Shown: positions 54,999-64,000, numbered from the stretch's first letter. The stretch: 64,000 bases of DNA from Pseudomonas viridiflava (GCF_900585905.1 NZ_UTVH01000010.1:62001-126000), one strand, 5' to 3'. A program made the numbers and translations. The notes: generated by a model not told the origin, from the letters alone.

Positions 54999-55619
54999 TC
55001 ATGTTTTGGTCGCCTTGCGCTCCCGGATCGAATTCCGGATAGACAGTAGCTTGGTGTAGATGTCCGGATTGCTCTCGGCCAAATGGTCCAAGTCAGCTTG
55101 GCTAATTTGGAAGCCGATGTTGGTCTGGTTCTCGATGATCTGTAGGTTTTCGATGTGAATACCTTGGCCGACTGCCTCCCTGTTGAAGAGCATACGTTTC
55201 AGCTCCTCAACCGTGCTTTTGATCTGGGCTGGACGGTACTCCCACTGTGCTTGGCCTCTGGGTCTGCCTTGCGAGTCGCTAATTGCGATTTTCTCCGTGA
55301 GCTTATATTCGTTATGTTTACGGGACCGAGTCCTGCTGATGTAGCCTCGGGTTTCAAGCGTTTTGATCTCGCGCATAGCCTGGCGCGGACTGATCCCAGC
55401 TTTGCGAGCGATGGTTGGGATTGAAGGAATCGACAGTCCCGTTCTGAGATCGCAGTGGGATTTGATCACGCAGTAGACCGCGAATGCATACGGTCCTAGC
55501 TTTGCGAGTTCGTGATCCACCATGGCCTGGAAAATGTGAAACCAATAGGTGTTGGACTTCAATTGATCCTGTGGTTCCTGCCCGGTGGCGGCATCAACCG
55601 ATAATTCCAGCTTACTCAT
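54999..55619 (-). CDS. Winged-helix replication-initiator-like protein
   Basis: A 206-aa protein with a central winged helix (LRTGLSIPSIPTIARKAGISPRQAMREIKTLETRGYISRTRSRKHNEY), as in RepA-like initiators and phage replication regulators carried by integrative islands. It overlaps the AlpA-like gene by 4 bp (ATGA), so both are made together. May control excision or replication of the island. Confidence 0.65.
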   Translation of the reverse strand: MSKLELSVDAATGQEPQDQLKSNTYWFHIFQAMVDHELAKLGPYAFAVYCVIKSHCDLRTGLSIPSIPTIARKAGISPRQAMREIKTLETRGYISRTRSRKHNEYKLTEKIAISDSQGRPRGQAQWEYRPAQIKSTVEELKRMLFNREAVGQGIHIENLQIIENQTNIGFQISQADLDHLAESNPDIYTKLLSIRNSIRERKATKT

Positions 55620-55915
55620 TTTCTCGCCTCCATCTGAGCCTTCTTGGTAGGGCGCCCGACTTTATGTGTTCCTTCGGTCGAGGCTTGCTTGAGGAGAGGA
55701 GCCGATGTGATTGCCCCGGTGCGCATCCACTGTCTGAGATCACCTAGGCGCCATCGCAAGCGTGAGAGGCCGGGAACGGGCTCAAGCCCCGGCAGTTTGC
55801 GCTGACGCACTGTTAGAGCGCTGAAGCCTGTCAATGCAGCGACCTCGGCTACGCCAATCAGTACGTCATCTGCTAGCTTCTGAATCTTTTGAATAGTTTC
55901 GTAATCGATGCTCAT
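55616..55915 (-). CDS. AlpA/excisionase-like DNA-binding protein
   Basis: A 99-aa protein with a MerR-like helix-turn-helix of the AlpA type (LIGVAEVAALTGFSALTVRQRK ... LRWRLGDLRQWM) and a basic tail (KVGRPTKKAQMEARK). AlpA proteins promote integrase expression or excision. Coupled to the gene at 54999. Confidence 0.75.
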   Translation of the reverse strand: MSIDYETIQKIQKLADDVLIGVAEVAALTGFSALTVRQRKLPGLEPVPGLSRLRWRLGDLRQWMRTGAITSAPLLKQASTEGTHKVGRPTKKAQMEARK

Positions 55916-56024
55916 CGTGACTGTCGCTCGGCTGCTATGGAATGCCTCCAGCTTTCGCCATGCGACTGCGGATTCACTAGGACACCTTTTTGACAGATGC
56001 GCGAATTAGCCAAAGAATGGCTCT

Positions 56025-56597
56025 ATGCAACCACACATTTCTGATTCAGATGTCGACCCAGATGAAGCTTTCCAGCTTGTTTTTCGTGAACTGAAACGTC
56101 ATGAAGAAACGGGCCGGAGAAACTTTGTTGTCCGTGTCCCTTTGGACCTGCTTGAGTACCTTTTCTCAGCAATTTTGCGCAAGTCAGGGATGTCTCGGGT
56201 GGCCCTTGAGCGGCGGCTCACGGAGCTGGGGATTTACGGATTCAAAGACGCGGACGGCCGGATTCTCCGACGGTATTTGAGCGGTCACACACGTATGGCT
56301 TGGTCCACCTATCAGCGTTTGATGCTATGGGCGTTATCAAGCGGCTGGATCAGCATGTGGGCTTTCCGCGATTTGGCTTTTCGTTCATATGAGCGAGAAG
56401 CTGCTCAGCTCTGCGCACGCAAAATAGTGAATACCCTCAAACGCCGGACGACGCTCCCTGATTTGACCAAGGAGCAGGTTGTCGCGTGCTTCTATGAGGT
56501 TTATCAGCTTCGCCAGCTTGAGCGCGATCAGGTTACGGCTACTCGCTTGCGAACCGACTTGGATGCTAGAGAGCTTGCCCTGTCCCTAGATCAGTAA
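56025..56597 (+). CDS. Hypothetical island protein
   Basis: A 190-aa protein (MQPHISDSDVDPDEAFQLVFREL...), mostly helical and basic (RKSGMSRVALERRLTELGIYGFKDADGRILRRYLSG). The RVALERRLTELG segment could be a DNA-binding helix pair, but this is not certain. Confidence 0.6.
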   Translation: MQPHISDSDVDPDEAFQLVFRELKRHEETGRRNFVVRVPLDLLEYLFSAILRKSGMSRVALERRLTELGIYGFKDADGRILRRYLSGHTRMAWSTYQRLMLWALSSGWISMWAFRDLAFRSYEREAAQLCARKIVNTLKRRTTLPDLTKEQVVACFYEVYQLRQLERDQVTATRLRTDLDARELALSLDQ

Positions 56598-56733
56598 TTG
56601 CATGGACCTTGACCGCCCGTTTGCATTCGACCTGAGTAGGATACGGGATGTCATTGACCGACTATATTCGACCCATAGCTGCCGCTGGCGATAGTAAACA
56701 GCGACCTAAATGCTGGCCTCCGGAGCTGATCGA

Positions 56734-57723
56734 CTATTTCAGCCTAGGAAACTTAAACGCTCCCTGCTTGGCTGATGACCTATAGATTTGCGACTCGAAA
56801 TGCTGGTTTTCATCGAGCCGTAGTGGAGTTGGGTATAGTTCGGGCAGAGACGCGATCTTAGTTTCTATGAGGTCAGCGGCTTTGAGATAGCAGTCGTTAT
56901 AGCTTGCCGCTACCACTGGTACTACCGTTACATTCAACGACCGTAGTAGCGACGTGATTGGGGTCTCATTTGCCTCCCTATCGAGCGAGACGTGGTAGTA
57001 AAAAACCTGCCCTGTTTGATGCTTCCGCCGCCGTTTATGCAGCAACAACCACCAAAGATCGATTTCCGTGAAGTCCAAACCCAGCCCGACAATGTGGATG
57101 TGATCACGCAAGAAATAATCCACCCATGAGTAAATGCTACGGTTATCAGTGAATTCTAAATTGCCGCTTTTCACGGGACTACCTACACGTCCGTGGGGGT
57201 GGCCCTTTACCTCAACCGAATCTGTCACGTAGTTTCGGATTTTTTGCAGGTATCCAGCGTAGTGATCGAATCCCAATACCATTGAACCCGGTCGAGCTAC
57301 GTCGCCATGAACATGCCAGATTTCCTTCTCGCCCGCAGTGTGCCGACGAAATAGGCTGTATCTCGATTCGGGAGCAAGGAATGCAGGAGAGTGAAGTGGC
57401 CCGGCAAATGCCTCCTCAATCGTAAAATCATAGTTCGTGGTCATGATCACGTTGAATTGGCCACAGACCCTAGTGTGAGCTTCGACCGAATCGATCTGCT
57501 TGAGTAACTTCGCGAACTCAACTTTTACCATATGCTCTGCTTTTTGGAATGGTATTGTGGAGCGGGCACATAACTCCTCGATGAACATGGACAGCGGTTT
57601 AGAGTCGATATGTGGTACCAAGTCTATACCGCCAAATGTGGTCGCCAACTCCCGCAGTATCTCGTACCAGCCTCTCTGCAATGCGACGCGATTTATACCG
57701 TTGCCAAGAAGAAGACTATGCAT
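56734..57723 (-). CDS. SIR2-like domain protein, candidate defence effector
   Basis: A 329-aa protein with an NAD-binding SIR2-like core: LLGNGINR at the very N-terminus, IMTTNYDFTIEEAF (about 93-106), WHVHGDVARPGSMVLGFDHY (about 136-155, with the catalytic-type His) and VGLGLDFTEIDLWWLL (about 213-228). SIR2-like proteins in phage-defence systems degrade NAD+. Here it appears without an obvious partner, so it may be a one-gene system; nuclear-type deacetylase features are absent. Confidence 0.78.
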   Translation of the reverse strand: MHSLLLGNGINRVALQRGWYEILRELATTFGGIDLVPHIDSKPLSMFIEELCARSTIPFQKAEHMVKVEFAKLLKQIDSVEAHTRVCGQFNVIMTTNYDFTIEEAFAGPLHSPAFLAPESRYSLFRRHTAGEKEIWHVHGDVARPGSMVLGFDHYAGYLQKIRNYVTDSVEVKGHPHGRVGSPVKSGNLEFTDNRSIYSWVDYFLRDHIHIVGLGLDFTEIDLWWLLLHKRRRKHQTGQVFYYHVSLDREANETPITSLLRSLNVTVVPVVAASYNDCYLKAADLIETKIASLPELYPTPLRLDENQHFESQIYRSSAKQGAFKFPRLK

Positions 57724-57973
57724 AGGTTTCCAACGTGATTTAGGAGTCAGAAGTCAGTGGTGCGCAGCGGCCTTTTGCGTCGTAGGCATTGGATACCAAA
57801 GAACAATAGCTGGTATCTAGCTAATTTGATCTGCTCCACTCACTGAGGACGTCCAAAGGAGTGCATCGGGCTGTGCTAAGCATCGTTCAGGTGGCCACCC
57901 ATCAACCCAAGGTTGTGCCGTTTTTGTAAAGCTGGGCCATCTTCACTCCAAAAGGTTGTGCCCGACAACGCTG
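57724..57973. other. Intergenic gap between SIR2-like and DUF4365 genes
   Basis: About 250 bp; holds the SIR2-like gene's promoter. The gap argues against one shared operon for the two genes. Confidence 0.4.
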
Positions 57974-58981
57974 TCAACCTGGATGGGAGTCTGTAGCCTC
58001 AGTGTCGGTAGGCTCCTCGGTGGGAGGCGAAGGGTATGAGCATAGGGCGGCTAGGCCTGTGGGCATAAACCATTCCCTGACGAGCTCCTCGTACATGCTT
58101 GAGAGATTTGCCAGTCTCCGCCACACGTGCATGTCGCAATATTCCAGCAGACCGTCGATATCTTCTATAGCAAACCCTGACTGGATGTTTTCGAGGATGT
58201 CACTCAGTTCTGTATGGCTCCAAGCCATCGGCTTCCAAAATTCATGGCCTTGCCAGATATCCAGGCGAAGGGATATTGATGCAAAGGTCCTGATCATGGC
58301 GATGACGTTTTCTGGGGATTTTTTCTCCGCTACAAGCATCTTGCCCCGCGCCCGGAGAATTTCTCGATGCTGATAATGGAACATCCCGAATGCGCCGTAC
58401 ATCTTCGAACGCTTGCCGTAAGCTCTTAGCGGGACCAAACGGTCTTCTTCAAGGCTGATTTGATTCGCCAGCGGGATGTTGATGGTTTTGTGCGCTTTCT
58501 CGTAGTACAGAGGATCTTCTGGAATGATCACCTTGTCGATGTAGTCATTCAGGCATATGAAAAATGCGTCCCTGGTGGTCGTGTCAACCAGAATGAGGAG
58601 CACAGGTACTGCGACGCCCATAGCTTGCACAGTCAGGATTTCTGACATTTCAAGCTTAAATTTCGCGACAGGGATGTCATCGTATTGGTCGCGGGATTCA
58701 GCCAGTGGCCCCTTGGCAACGTTTCCTCGGTGATAAGCCCGCCGCGTACTGTAATTGATTGAGCTGGAGCCCTTGAGCTGAACAAAAATGTTCTCACCCA
58801 GTGTCTCCGCTACTGTTGCATCGCCTTCCACGAAGTCAAACAGCTCGATCACGCAGTCGATGCCGTAGTCAGCTCCATAATCGTGGACGACCCATTGTTC
58901 CGGCAGGCGTTCTCTAAGGACTTGTACGGAAATTTCTTCTTTTACTTGATTGATCGAGCGGCGTTTTCTCGGTTGGATCAT
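57974..58981 (-). CDS. DUF4365 nuclease-like protein
   Basis: A 334-aa protein. The N-terminal part has a PD-(D/E)xK-like pattern: YGADYGIDCVIELFDF then ENIFVQLKGSSS (Asp, Glu and the QLK lysine), which defines DUF4365, often found with defence genes. The C-terminal 180 residues are helical without a known fold. Start at 58981 (MIQPRKRRSINQ) has GAGGCAGAC upstream; the frame extends to 59041 without one. Confidence 0.75.
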   Translation of the reverse strand: MIQPRKRRSINQVKEEISVQVLRERLPEQWVVHDYGADYGIDCVIELFDFVEGDATVAETLGENIFVQLKGSSSINYSTRRAYHRGNVAKGPLAESRDQYDDIPVAKFKLEMSEILTVQAMGVAVPVLLILVDTTTRDAFFICLNDYIDKVIIPEDPLYYEKAHKTINIPLANQISLEEDRLVPLRAYGKRSKMYGAFGMFHYQHREILRARGKMLVAEKKSPENVIAMIRTFASISLRLDIWQGHEFWKPMAWSHTELSDILENIQSGFAIEDIDGLLEYCDMHVWRRLANLSSMYEELVREWFMPTGLAALCSYPSPPTEEPTDTEATDSHPG

Positions 58982-59272
58982 GTCTGCCTCGAGCGAACAA
59001 AAGGCCGCATCTGGTGCGGTTGGACAGGTTGGCGGGGGCATTATAAATGCGTATGGCGGTGTCGGCAGGAGATGCGGGCCTCTGGTCCCACGGCATGGAC
59101 ATCAGGAACATGATCATTTCTGGTCGCGATGGTGTCGGCTATCCGGGATTGGCCGACTTCTGCCGGTCAAAGACACCCAGTGTGGTGGCCTCATCCGAAG
59201 CACACGACTGGCCCAGCGGTGCGCAAATGATGCTCCATCTATGCAATTACCACACCGAAGGGTGTGGTTCGA

Positions 59273-60358
59273 TCAAGCTAGCTTTGCTGCCAACTCTTCC
59301 GCTGTGATGTTGTAGTAACGCTTGAGCATGTTCACCTCGCGATGCCCCGTCACGCTGGCAAGCTCGATCAAATTCGGCAGTTTGGTCGCAAGCCGACAGG
59401 TCGCTTCATGCCGCAGGTCGTGAAAGCGTAGATTGATCAGGAAGTCTTCCTGAGGCATTACCTGCGCCACTTCGCAATCTCCCAAGTATTTAAGCCTCGC
59501 ACGCTCCACACCTCTCACAAACGCCTTCTTGAGAGCATCAGCCGTGGTGGGGAAGACTCGCCCGCACAGCGAACGCGGTAAATCTTTGAGCAGCTGAATA
59601 GCCTTCGGTGAAAGCGGGACGTTTCTGGGCAGTCCGTTCTTGGTCGCAGGAAGGTGCGCGGTCCTACGATCCAAATTCACATGTTTCCATCGCAGCTCGA
59701 AAATCTCGCCACGGCGCATCGCCGTCTCAATCGCCAGTTGGACGATGGGCCGTATCCATGGATTGTGGGATGCATCGGCGTAGGTCCCATCAGCACGTCG
59801 TTCACGAAGCTCTAACGCGTCGAGCATGTATTGCTCTTCAATTCGGTCAAGGCGTCGCAAGCGCTCGTCGTTGTAGCTGGGGCGGCTGACCATCCTGACT
59901 GGATTCTCGGCCAGATGAATGCCCCATTCGCGGCGAGCGACCTCAATCACGCACTGAAACAAAGCCAGCTCACGTTTCACCGTGTTGCCTTTGCGGATCT
60001 TCAAGCGCTCGTCACGGTAGCGGGCAAAATCTGAAGAGGTGAGGGTGGCAACGATACGCGTCGCCAGCGGATGACGCTTGAGCGCTTCCAGGCGTTTGAT
60101 TTCCGAATACGCGCCTTTGTGCTTCGGAGCGATCTCGGAGATGTAGCGATCGATGAGCTGATGAAAGGCGGTGCGTTCAGCCTCGACGCGGGAGACAAAG
60201 ATGCCCCGGTCGATTTCGCTTTCGATCATGCGCGCCCAGGCTTGGGCATCGGATTTGGTTTCGAAAGTTTTTCGCTGGGCTGGATAGCCCTTACGACGAA
60301 TTTGCGCTTCCCACTGTCCTTTATTAACGGCTGGGCCGCGATTCCTGATTGTTGCCAT
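59273..60358 (-). CDS. Tyrosine integrase of the tRNA-Arg island
   Basis: A 361-aa phage-type integrase. N-terminal arm-binding/SAM-like part (KGQWEAQIRRKGYPAQRKTF... ETKSDAQAWARM), then the catalytic set: Arg in ETAMRRGEIFEL, His-x-x-Arg in FHDLRHEAT, His in TGHREVNML and the nucleophile Tyr in LKRYYNI. It lies about 115 bp from the tRNA gene it uses as target. MATIRNRGP at 60358 is the likely start. Confidence 0.92.
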   Translation of the reverse strand: MATIRNRGPAVNKGQWEAQIRRKGYPAQRKTFETKSDAQAWARMIESEIDRGIFVSRVEAERTAFHQLIDRYISEIAPKHKGAYSEIKRLEALKRHPLATRIVATLTSSDFARYRDERLKIRKGNTVKRELALFQCVIEVARREWGIHLAENPVRMVSRPSYNDERLRRLDRIEEQYMLDALELRERRADGTYADASHNPWIRPIVQLAIETAMRRGEIFELRWKHVNLDRRTAHLPATKNGLPRNVPLSPKAIQLLKDLPRSLCGRVFPTTADALKKAFVRGVERARLKYLGDCEVAQVMPQEDFLINLRFHDLRHEATCRLATKLPNLIELASVTGHREVNMLKRYYNITAEELAAKLA

Positions 60359-60380
60359 TTCGACCATTCCCGCCACACCT

Positions 60381-60401
60381 GAGTGTGGCAAATTTGTGGC
60401 A
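60381..60401. repeat. Island-end direct repeat, right copy
   Basis: Identical to 44765-44785; lies between the integrase start and the tRNA, where arm-type integrase sites are expected. Confidence 0.7.
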
Positions 60402-60445
60402 AAAACGACTTTCAGGACTAGGACAGGTTTCTGGCAGTGGAGCTA

Positions 60446-60466
60446 ATCCCTTGTATTACAAGGGAT
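60446..60466. terminator. Hairpin between tRNA-Arg and integrase
   Basis: ATCCCTTGT and ACAAGGGAT form a perfect 9-bp stem with a 3-base loop just past the tRNA 3' end. There is no T-run, so its terminator role is tentative. Confidence 0.4.
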
Positions 60467-60472
60467 AGAAGA

Positions 60473-60517
60473 TGGTGCACCAGGCGGGATTCGAACCCAC
60501 GACCCCTGCCTTCGGAG
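60473..60517. repeat. Right attachment repeat (3' end of tRNA-Arg)
   Basis: 45-bp identity with 44615-44659. Integration kept the tRNA gene whole at this end. Confidence 0.92.
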
Positions 60518-60549
60518 GGCAGTACTCTATCCAGCTGAGCTACTGGTGC
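60473..60549 (-). tRNA. tRNA-Arg (anticodon CCG)
   Basis: 77 bases, starting GCACCAGTAGCTCAGCTGG and ending in encoded CCA. The acceptor arms GCACCAG/CTGGTGC pair fully; the anticodon loop CTCCGAA gives CCG, reading CGG (Arg); the T-loop GGTTCGAATCC is standard. Its 3' 45 bases are duplicated at 44615-44659. Confidence 0.97.
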
Positions 60550-60719
60550 AGCGCGGGCGCCATGATACCCATATGGACTGAAGGCGTCCAATGCATTGAC
60601 TGGCCGCGTGTTTTGCCAGGCTTGTCTGTCTCTGGCCGGCATAGGTCAGGCTATCTATCTACCCCCAGGGCAGGCGGGGGAGGTGTTTATCTAGACGTCT
60701 TTATGTCAGGACTTTCAAG

Positions 60720-63227
60720 ATGGGCATCGACCTTGAGCACTTTGAGCGCAGCCTCAACGCATTGCCCCAGGCGCGGGTGGTGATGGACAAGGCGCGGGCT
60801 TGCCTTGAGGCATGGCCCGATCTCTATCTGTTGGCGCGGACGACGGCCGCCGCGTATCTGTTGCAGCACACTGGTAAAGCCATGGACCCGGATCGTGTCT
60901 GGTGGCACGCCTTTGACGATGCTGTCAGCGGGCCGACGTTCACTGGTTGGCGTCATGGCGAGCAGCCGTTGCAGTCGCTGACGTTCACCGCGCTGCTGGT
61001 CCACCGGTTCAGCGATGGTTTTCAACTGGCCCCCGATGCGTTGCCGGTCTACAGCGGCTTTTATAGCCAGGGGGCGGGGGCCAGCGATTACGGCCAGCGC
61101 AACGAGGTGCGGCTCGATGTGAGCAAGGTAATGGGGGACTTTTGGGCACTGGATTTTACTTCCCTGTTGAGCCAGCGCACCGCGATGTTCTGGCGCGAAC
61201 ACAGCGATGATTTCACGTTGCTGGCCAAGGTGCGCTTCATTGCCTTGCTCGAAGAGGGCTTCAGGCAGGGCGCGCTCACCCTGACGGATCGATCACGCTT
61301 GCGCAGATGGCTGGGCCTGGGCGCTGGGGAGGTGACGCTGGCGCTGCTGCAGGCGGCATCCGGCCGCGATGATTTTCATATCCGGCATTACGTGATTACC
61401 GGCGGCGGGCATGTGGTGACATTGCGCGCCATTGACGGACGCACAGTGCTCTATTGCCCCGGTACGGACTGGGTTCCGCGTGGGTTCGCCAATTTTGGTG
61501 ACCTGGCGCACTGGCTCAGCCAGCAGCTTCGTCAGCCGCAGGTATTCGACGCGTTGTATCGGACGAGTCAGCAATCAAGCCCCACTCAGCGGCAGCAGGC
61601 GCTGGATGGCTTGCTCAAACGGCTAGGGCCGACGGCTGCTCCGGCCTGGCCGTTCGGCGTGGGCCGGGCAGTGGCTGGCGACTTGTTTGTTGAATTACGT
61701 GACTGGGCCAAGGCTGATCTGGCGGTCAGTCATACGCTTGCGATTAGCAATGCCGACCTGCGCAAGACCCTATGGCGCGGTTACCTGGGGGCGTTTCTGA
61801 ATGTCTTCGGCGCATTCGCAACCATGGCCTGGCCCCTGGGGCTGATTATGCTGGGGGCGGGGGTTGCGCGTCTGGCGCTGGATGTCGATGCGGCACTGGG
61901 CGCACGCACTGCCAGCGACCGCACCCAAGCCATTTTTTCAGCCGTTGCCGATGCGGTGGTCAGCGTGTTTTCCCTGATTGATCTGGGGCTGGGGGCCAGA
62001 GCGCTGAGTTTTCGTGCGCCGCCTCATGAACGATTGGCGGCACCCCACAGCTGGCAGCCCACCTCGCGTCTGGATCACGAGCTGGAAAGCCTGGACGGCA
62101 ACCGCATTCTTCCTCCAGCCAATACCACACCGGGCCTGCTGGACGGAGTGAGCGTCGACACCGATGGCTCGACCTGGATAGAAATGGACGACCTCGAGCT
62201 GAGAGTGCGTTACAGCCCCGAAACCGAGGGCTGGCTGGTCGAGGACGATGAAGACCCCTTCGCGTTTTTGCCTGACTATGGGCTGCGAATCTTGGAAGGC
62301 CGTACCTGGACGCTGGTGGAGGTGGCTCAACCCGCCGAGGCATCCACCGGCGAGGTGGCGCGGATCGCTTCGCAGTTTTGGGATACCTATATGAAAGAGA
62401 GCCCCGGGCTCTCCACGCAGCTGTCCGCAACATTGCTTGACCGGCAGCGCCGGGTATTGTCGCAAGCCGGTGTTCCGAAACCTTCGGCGGCGAACCCGTT
62501 GCTGAGCACGCCAGAGCATTTTCGCTACCTCATGAAGGAGGGAAAACCCTGGTTCACCTGGATCGAAGAGAGTGACCTCCACAACGATTTCATCCTGGCC
62601 TATACCCACGAGATGACTCAGGCGAACAACCTGTTGCGCCACGGTAAAAATGGTGACGCCGGGTTGTTGGTTTATCTGAACGGCCTGTTTGATTCGCTGG
62701 AGCAATTACCCGTCAGCGGAGCCGTGCGTCTGTGGCGCGGCGGCAGTGCTCAGCGCGCTACCGGCGGGGCGCACTTTCGCAACGGCGAGTTGAATCCTGG
62801 GGATGTTCTGGTCACTACGGACATCACCTCGTTCACCGAGAACCCCTATGCGCTGCGTGAGTTCGTGGCGCCCAGGCAGACGAGGGGGCTGGACAGGGTG
62901 CATGTGTTCGATGACGCCTCAGTGGTCTATGAGCTGATCGGCAAGGGCCTGCACAGCGGTATTCCGATAGGCCCCCTGTCGCTGATGACGAATGAGGCGG
63001 AAGTGATTCTCACGCCGGGCCGTTTCTTGCGCATTGAATCCGTGCGCGATGTGCGGGGTGCTCACTACCGCTTCATCAAGGTCAGGCTGCGTGAAGTCGA
63101 CAAGCCCGACGCCGGGCCGGTTTTCGACCTGCGCACAGGCATGCCGTTTGACCGGCAGGCTTATGTTGAGCGCGTAGGCCATGAACCTTTGGTGGAGCGG
63201 TTTTTTCCGGCCGATGACTGGCCTTGA
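60720..63227 (+). CDS. Large toxin-like protein: dermonecrotic-toxin-type N-terminus with C-terminal ADP-ribosyltransferase
   Basis: An 835-aa protein. Residues about 10-200 match the N-terminal domain of Pseudomonas proteins annotated with a dermonecrotic toxin domain ([45 protein letters not shown]). A hydrophobic stretch (about 350-390, [23 protein letters not shown]) may insert into membranes. The C-terminus has an R-S-E ADP-ribosyltransferase pattern: Arg673 in RLWRGG, Ser704 in [10 protein letters not shown], and Glu759-x-Glu761 in [12 protein letters not shown]. The family is thought to act on eukaryotic or competing cells; target and export route are unknown. No immunity gene is evident beside it. 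Confidence 0.75.
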   Translation: MGIDLEHFERSLNALPQARVVMDKARACLEAWPDLYLLARTTAAAYLLQHTGKAMDPDRVWWHAFDDAVSGPTFTGWRHGEQPLQSLTFTALLVHRFSDGFQLAPDALPVYSGFYSQGAGASDYGQRNEVRLDVSKVMGDFWALDFTSLLSQRTAMFWREHSDDFTLLAKVRFIALLEEGFRQGALTLTDRSRLRRWLGLGAGEVTLALLQAASGRDDFHIRHYVITGGGHVVTLRAIDGRTVLYCPGTDWVPRGFANFGDLAHWLSQQLRQPQVFDALYRTSQQSSPTQRQQALDGLLKRLGPTAAPAWPFGVGRAVAGDLFVELRDWAKADLAVSHTLAISNADLRKTLWRGYLGAFLNVFGAFATMAWPLGLIMLGAGVARLALDVDAALGARTASDRTQAIFSAVADAVVSVFSLIDLGLGARALSFRAPPHERLAAPHSWQPTSRLDHELESLDGNRILPPANTTPGLLDGVSVDTDGSTWIEMDDLELRVRYSPETEGWLVEDDEDPFAFLPDYGLRILEGRTWTLVEVAQPAEASTGEVARIASQFWDTYMKESPGLSTQLSATLLDRQRRVLSQAGVPKPSAANPLLSTPEHFRYLMKEGKPWFTWIEESDLHNDFILAYTHEMTQANNLLRHGKNGDAGLLVYLNGLFDSLEQLPVSGAVRLWRGGSAQRATGGAHFRNGELNPGDVLVTTDITSFTENPYALREFVAPRQTRGLDRVHVFDDASVVYELIGKGLHSGIPIGPLSLMTNEAEVILTPGRFLRIESVRDVRGAHYRFIKVRLREVDKPDAGPVFDLRTGMPFDRQAYVERVGHEPLVERFFPADDWP

Positions 63228-63237
63228 AGGCCCACTG

Positions 63238-63310
63238 ACGTTTTCCCGGCTAAAGCCGGTCCCACATTTGATCTGAATGCTCGACTAAAACCAGTCCCAC
63301 ATTGATGTAA
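63238..63310. repeat. Short REP-like repeats
   Basis: CCGGCTAAAGCCGGTCCCAC and CGACTAAAACCAGTCCCACA recur 46 bp apart, a common intergenic repeat in Pseudomonas, between the toxin gene and gabD. Confidence 0.5.
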
Positions 63311-63527
63311 GGGTTTCGTGACCGTTTGTTCTTTTTTTCGAACACCCTCTTGTCCTTTAAGGCGGTTGAACCTAGGATCGTTTGAGATATCAAACGTTTT
63401 TACCCGGTTACTTGCGTTTTCTGTGCGCTTGGGCGGGTGATTTCACAAAGGTGGCCTGCGTCTGTGGCACCTTTGACTGATCATAAATCTGCTCCGCCTG
63501 CGCGCGGTGCTGTTTTGGAGGCCCGAC

Positions 63528-64000
63528 ATGCAGCTTAAAGATTCCACACTGTTCCGCCAGCAAGCCTATATCAATGGCGCCTGGGCAGATGCCGACAGTG
63601 GCCAGACCCTCAACGTCAGCAACCCTGCCACCAACGAAACCCTGGGCACTGTGCCGAAGATGGGCGCGGCTGAAACCCGTCGCGCCATCGAAGCGGCCGA
63701 CAAGGCGCTGCCAGCCTGGCGTGCGCTCACCGCCAAGGACCGTGGCAACAAGCTGCGTCGCTGGTTCGAACTGATGATCGAAAACCAGGACGACCTGGCG
63801 CGCCTGATGACCCTGGAGCAGGGCAAGCCGCTCGCCGAATCCAAGGGCGAAATCGTCTATGCCGCTTCCTTTATCGAGTGGTTTGCCGAAGAGGCCAAGC
63901 GCGTTTATGGCGATGTGATTCCTGGCCATCAGCCGGACAAGCGCCTGATCGTGCTCAAGCAGCCCATCGGCGTTACCGCTGCGATCACGCCGTGGAATTT
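63528..64000 (+). CDS. gabD: Succinate-semialdehyde dehydrogenase GabD (3' end outside window)
   Basis: The first 157 codons of an NADP-dependent aldehyde dehydrogenase of the GABA-degradation pathway. The start MQLKDSTLFRQQAYINGAW and the segments SNPATNETLGTVPKMG, LEQGKPLAESKGEI and FIEWFAEEAKRVYGD are typical of GabD; the reading reaches the conserved TPWN at the window end. GGAGG lies 7 bp before the ATG. The catalytic Cys is beyond the window. Confidence 0.93.
   Translation, partial: MQLKDSTLFRQQAYINGAWADADSGQTLNVSNPATNETLGTVPKMGAAETRRAIEAADKALPAWRALTAKDRGNKLRRWFELMIENQDDLARLMTLEQGKPLAESKGEIVYAASFIEWFAEEAKRVYGDVIPGHQPDKRLIVLKQPIGVTAAITPWN

Larger units (their letters stand above)
44615..60517. 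mobile_element. 15.9-kb integrative genomic island in tRNA-Arg
   Basis: Bounded by the 45-bp tRNA repeats, with a tyrosine integrase next to the intact tRNA. A 21-bp sequence (containing GTGTGGCAAATTTGTGGCA) occurs just inside both ends (44765-44785 and 60381-60401) and probably serves as an integrase arm site. Cargo: type I R-M operon with PrrC-like gene, XRE and AlpA regulators, a replication-initiator-like protein, SIR2-like and DUF4365 proteins and small unknown genes. There are no conjugation or phage structural genes, so it probably relies on a helper to move. Confidence 0.9.

Noticed and set aside
59047..59307. 86-codon plus-strand frame between DUF4365 and integrase genes
   Set aside because: No ribosome site, overlaps the integrase end and has no protein-like pattern.
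61938..62705. 255-codon minus-strand frame inside the toxin gene
   Set aside because: Shadow of the plus-strand ART toxin reading.

Overview
The window looks like a chromosomal segment of a fluorescent-group Pseudomonas, most likely from or near the P. syringae complex. The evidence is the housekeeping gene order (recG, oxyR, exbB-exbD-tonB at one end, gabD at the other), Pseudomonas-type REP/REPIN repeats, Pseudomonas-specific small families (DUF1652-like, KGG-repeat), AlgE-type R-modules, and a YopJ/HopZ-family type III effector gene behind a perfect HrpL-type promoter. All identifications come from reading the sequence; no database search was run.

Layout. 1-24 kb is core-like: recG (partial), oxyR, the exbB-exbD-tonB operon, an SDR epimerase, an amidohydrolase-MFS pair, a GcvA-type LysR regulator, a ferritin-fold protein, a hybrid histidine kinase, small stress/hypothetical proteins, a 0.5 kb REPIN array, a DeoR regulator, membrane and lipoprotein genes, and a block of NAD(P)-dependent oxidoreductases with a LysR regulator. 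24.1-28.6 kb is a patchwork accessory segment: a nonsense-interrupted small membrane protein, a MITE-like element, a decayed LysE/RhtB exporter, then an intact three-gene unit (AAA ATPase, PIN-domain protein, RNA ligase), then an IS1182-type transposase remnant and two small unknown genes. 29-36 kb holds an AlgE-type mannuronan epimerase homologue whose catalytic motif is substituted and which is flanked by 37-38 bp direct repeats, an M20 carboxypeptidase, the type III effector and an orphan protein made only of R-modules. 36.8-40 kb is a single low-GC gene fusing a metallophosphoesterase to a STAND/TPR-like body, a plausible anti-phage sensor. 40.5-44.4 kb is a complete IS66-family element with an 8-bp target duplication and two passenger genes. 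44.6-60.5 kb is an integrative island in a tRNA-Arg(CCG) gene, bounded by a 45-bp repeat of the tRNA 3' end and carrying its own tyrosine integrase. It encodes a type I restriction-modification operon with a PrrC-like anticodon nuclease gene between hsdM and hsdS, a SIR2-like protein, a DUF4365 nuclease-like protein and small regulators. After the tRNA come a large toxin-like protein with a C-terminal ADP-ribosyltransferase signature and the start of gabD.

How it works together. Between about 24 and 60 kb the cell has stacked probable defence modules (AAA/PIN/RNA ligase; phosphoesterase-STAND; type I R-M with anticodon nuclease; SIR2; DUF4365) among mobile elements. Host-interaction genes (YopJ-like effector, alginate-modifying RTX proteins, ART toxin) lie beside them. 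The strongest candidate for an undescribed system is the AAA ATPase-PIN-RNA ligase operon at 25061-27577, which could couple RNA cleavage to RNA repair. The phosphoesterase-STAND gene at 36826-40065 is second.
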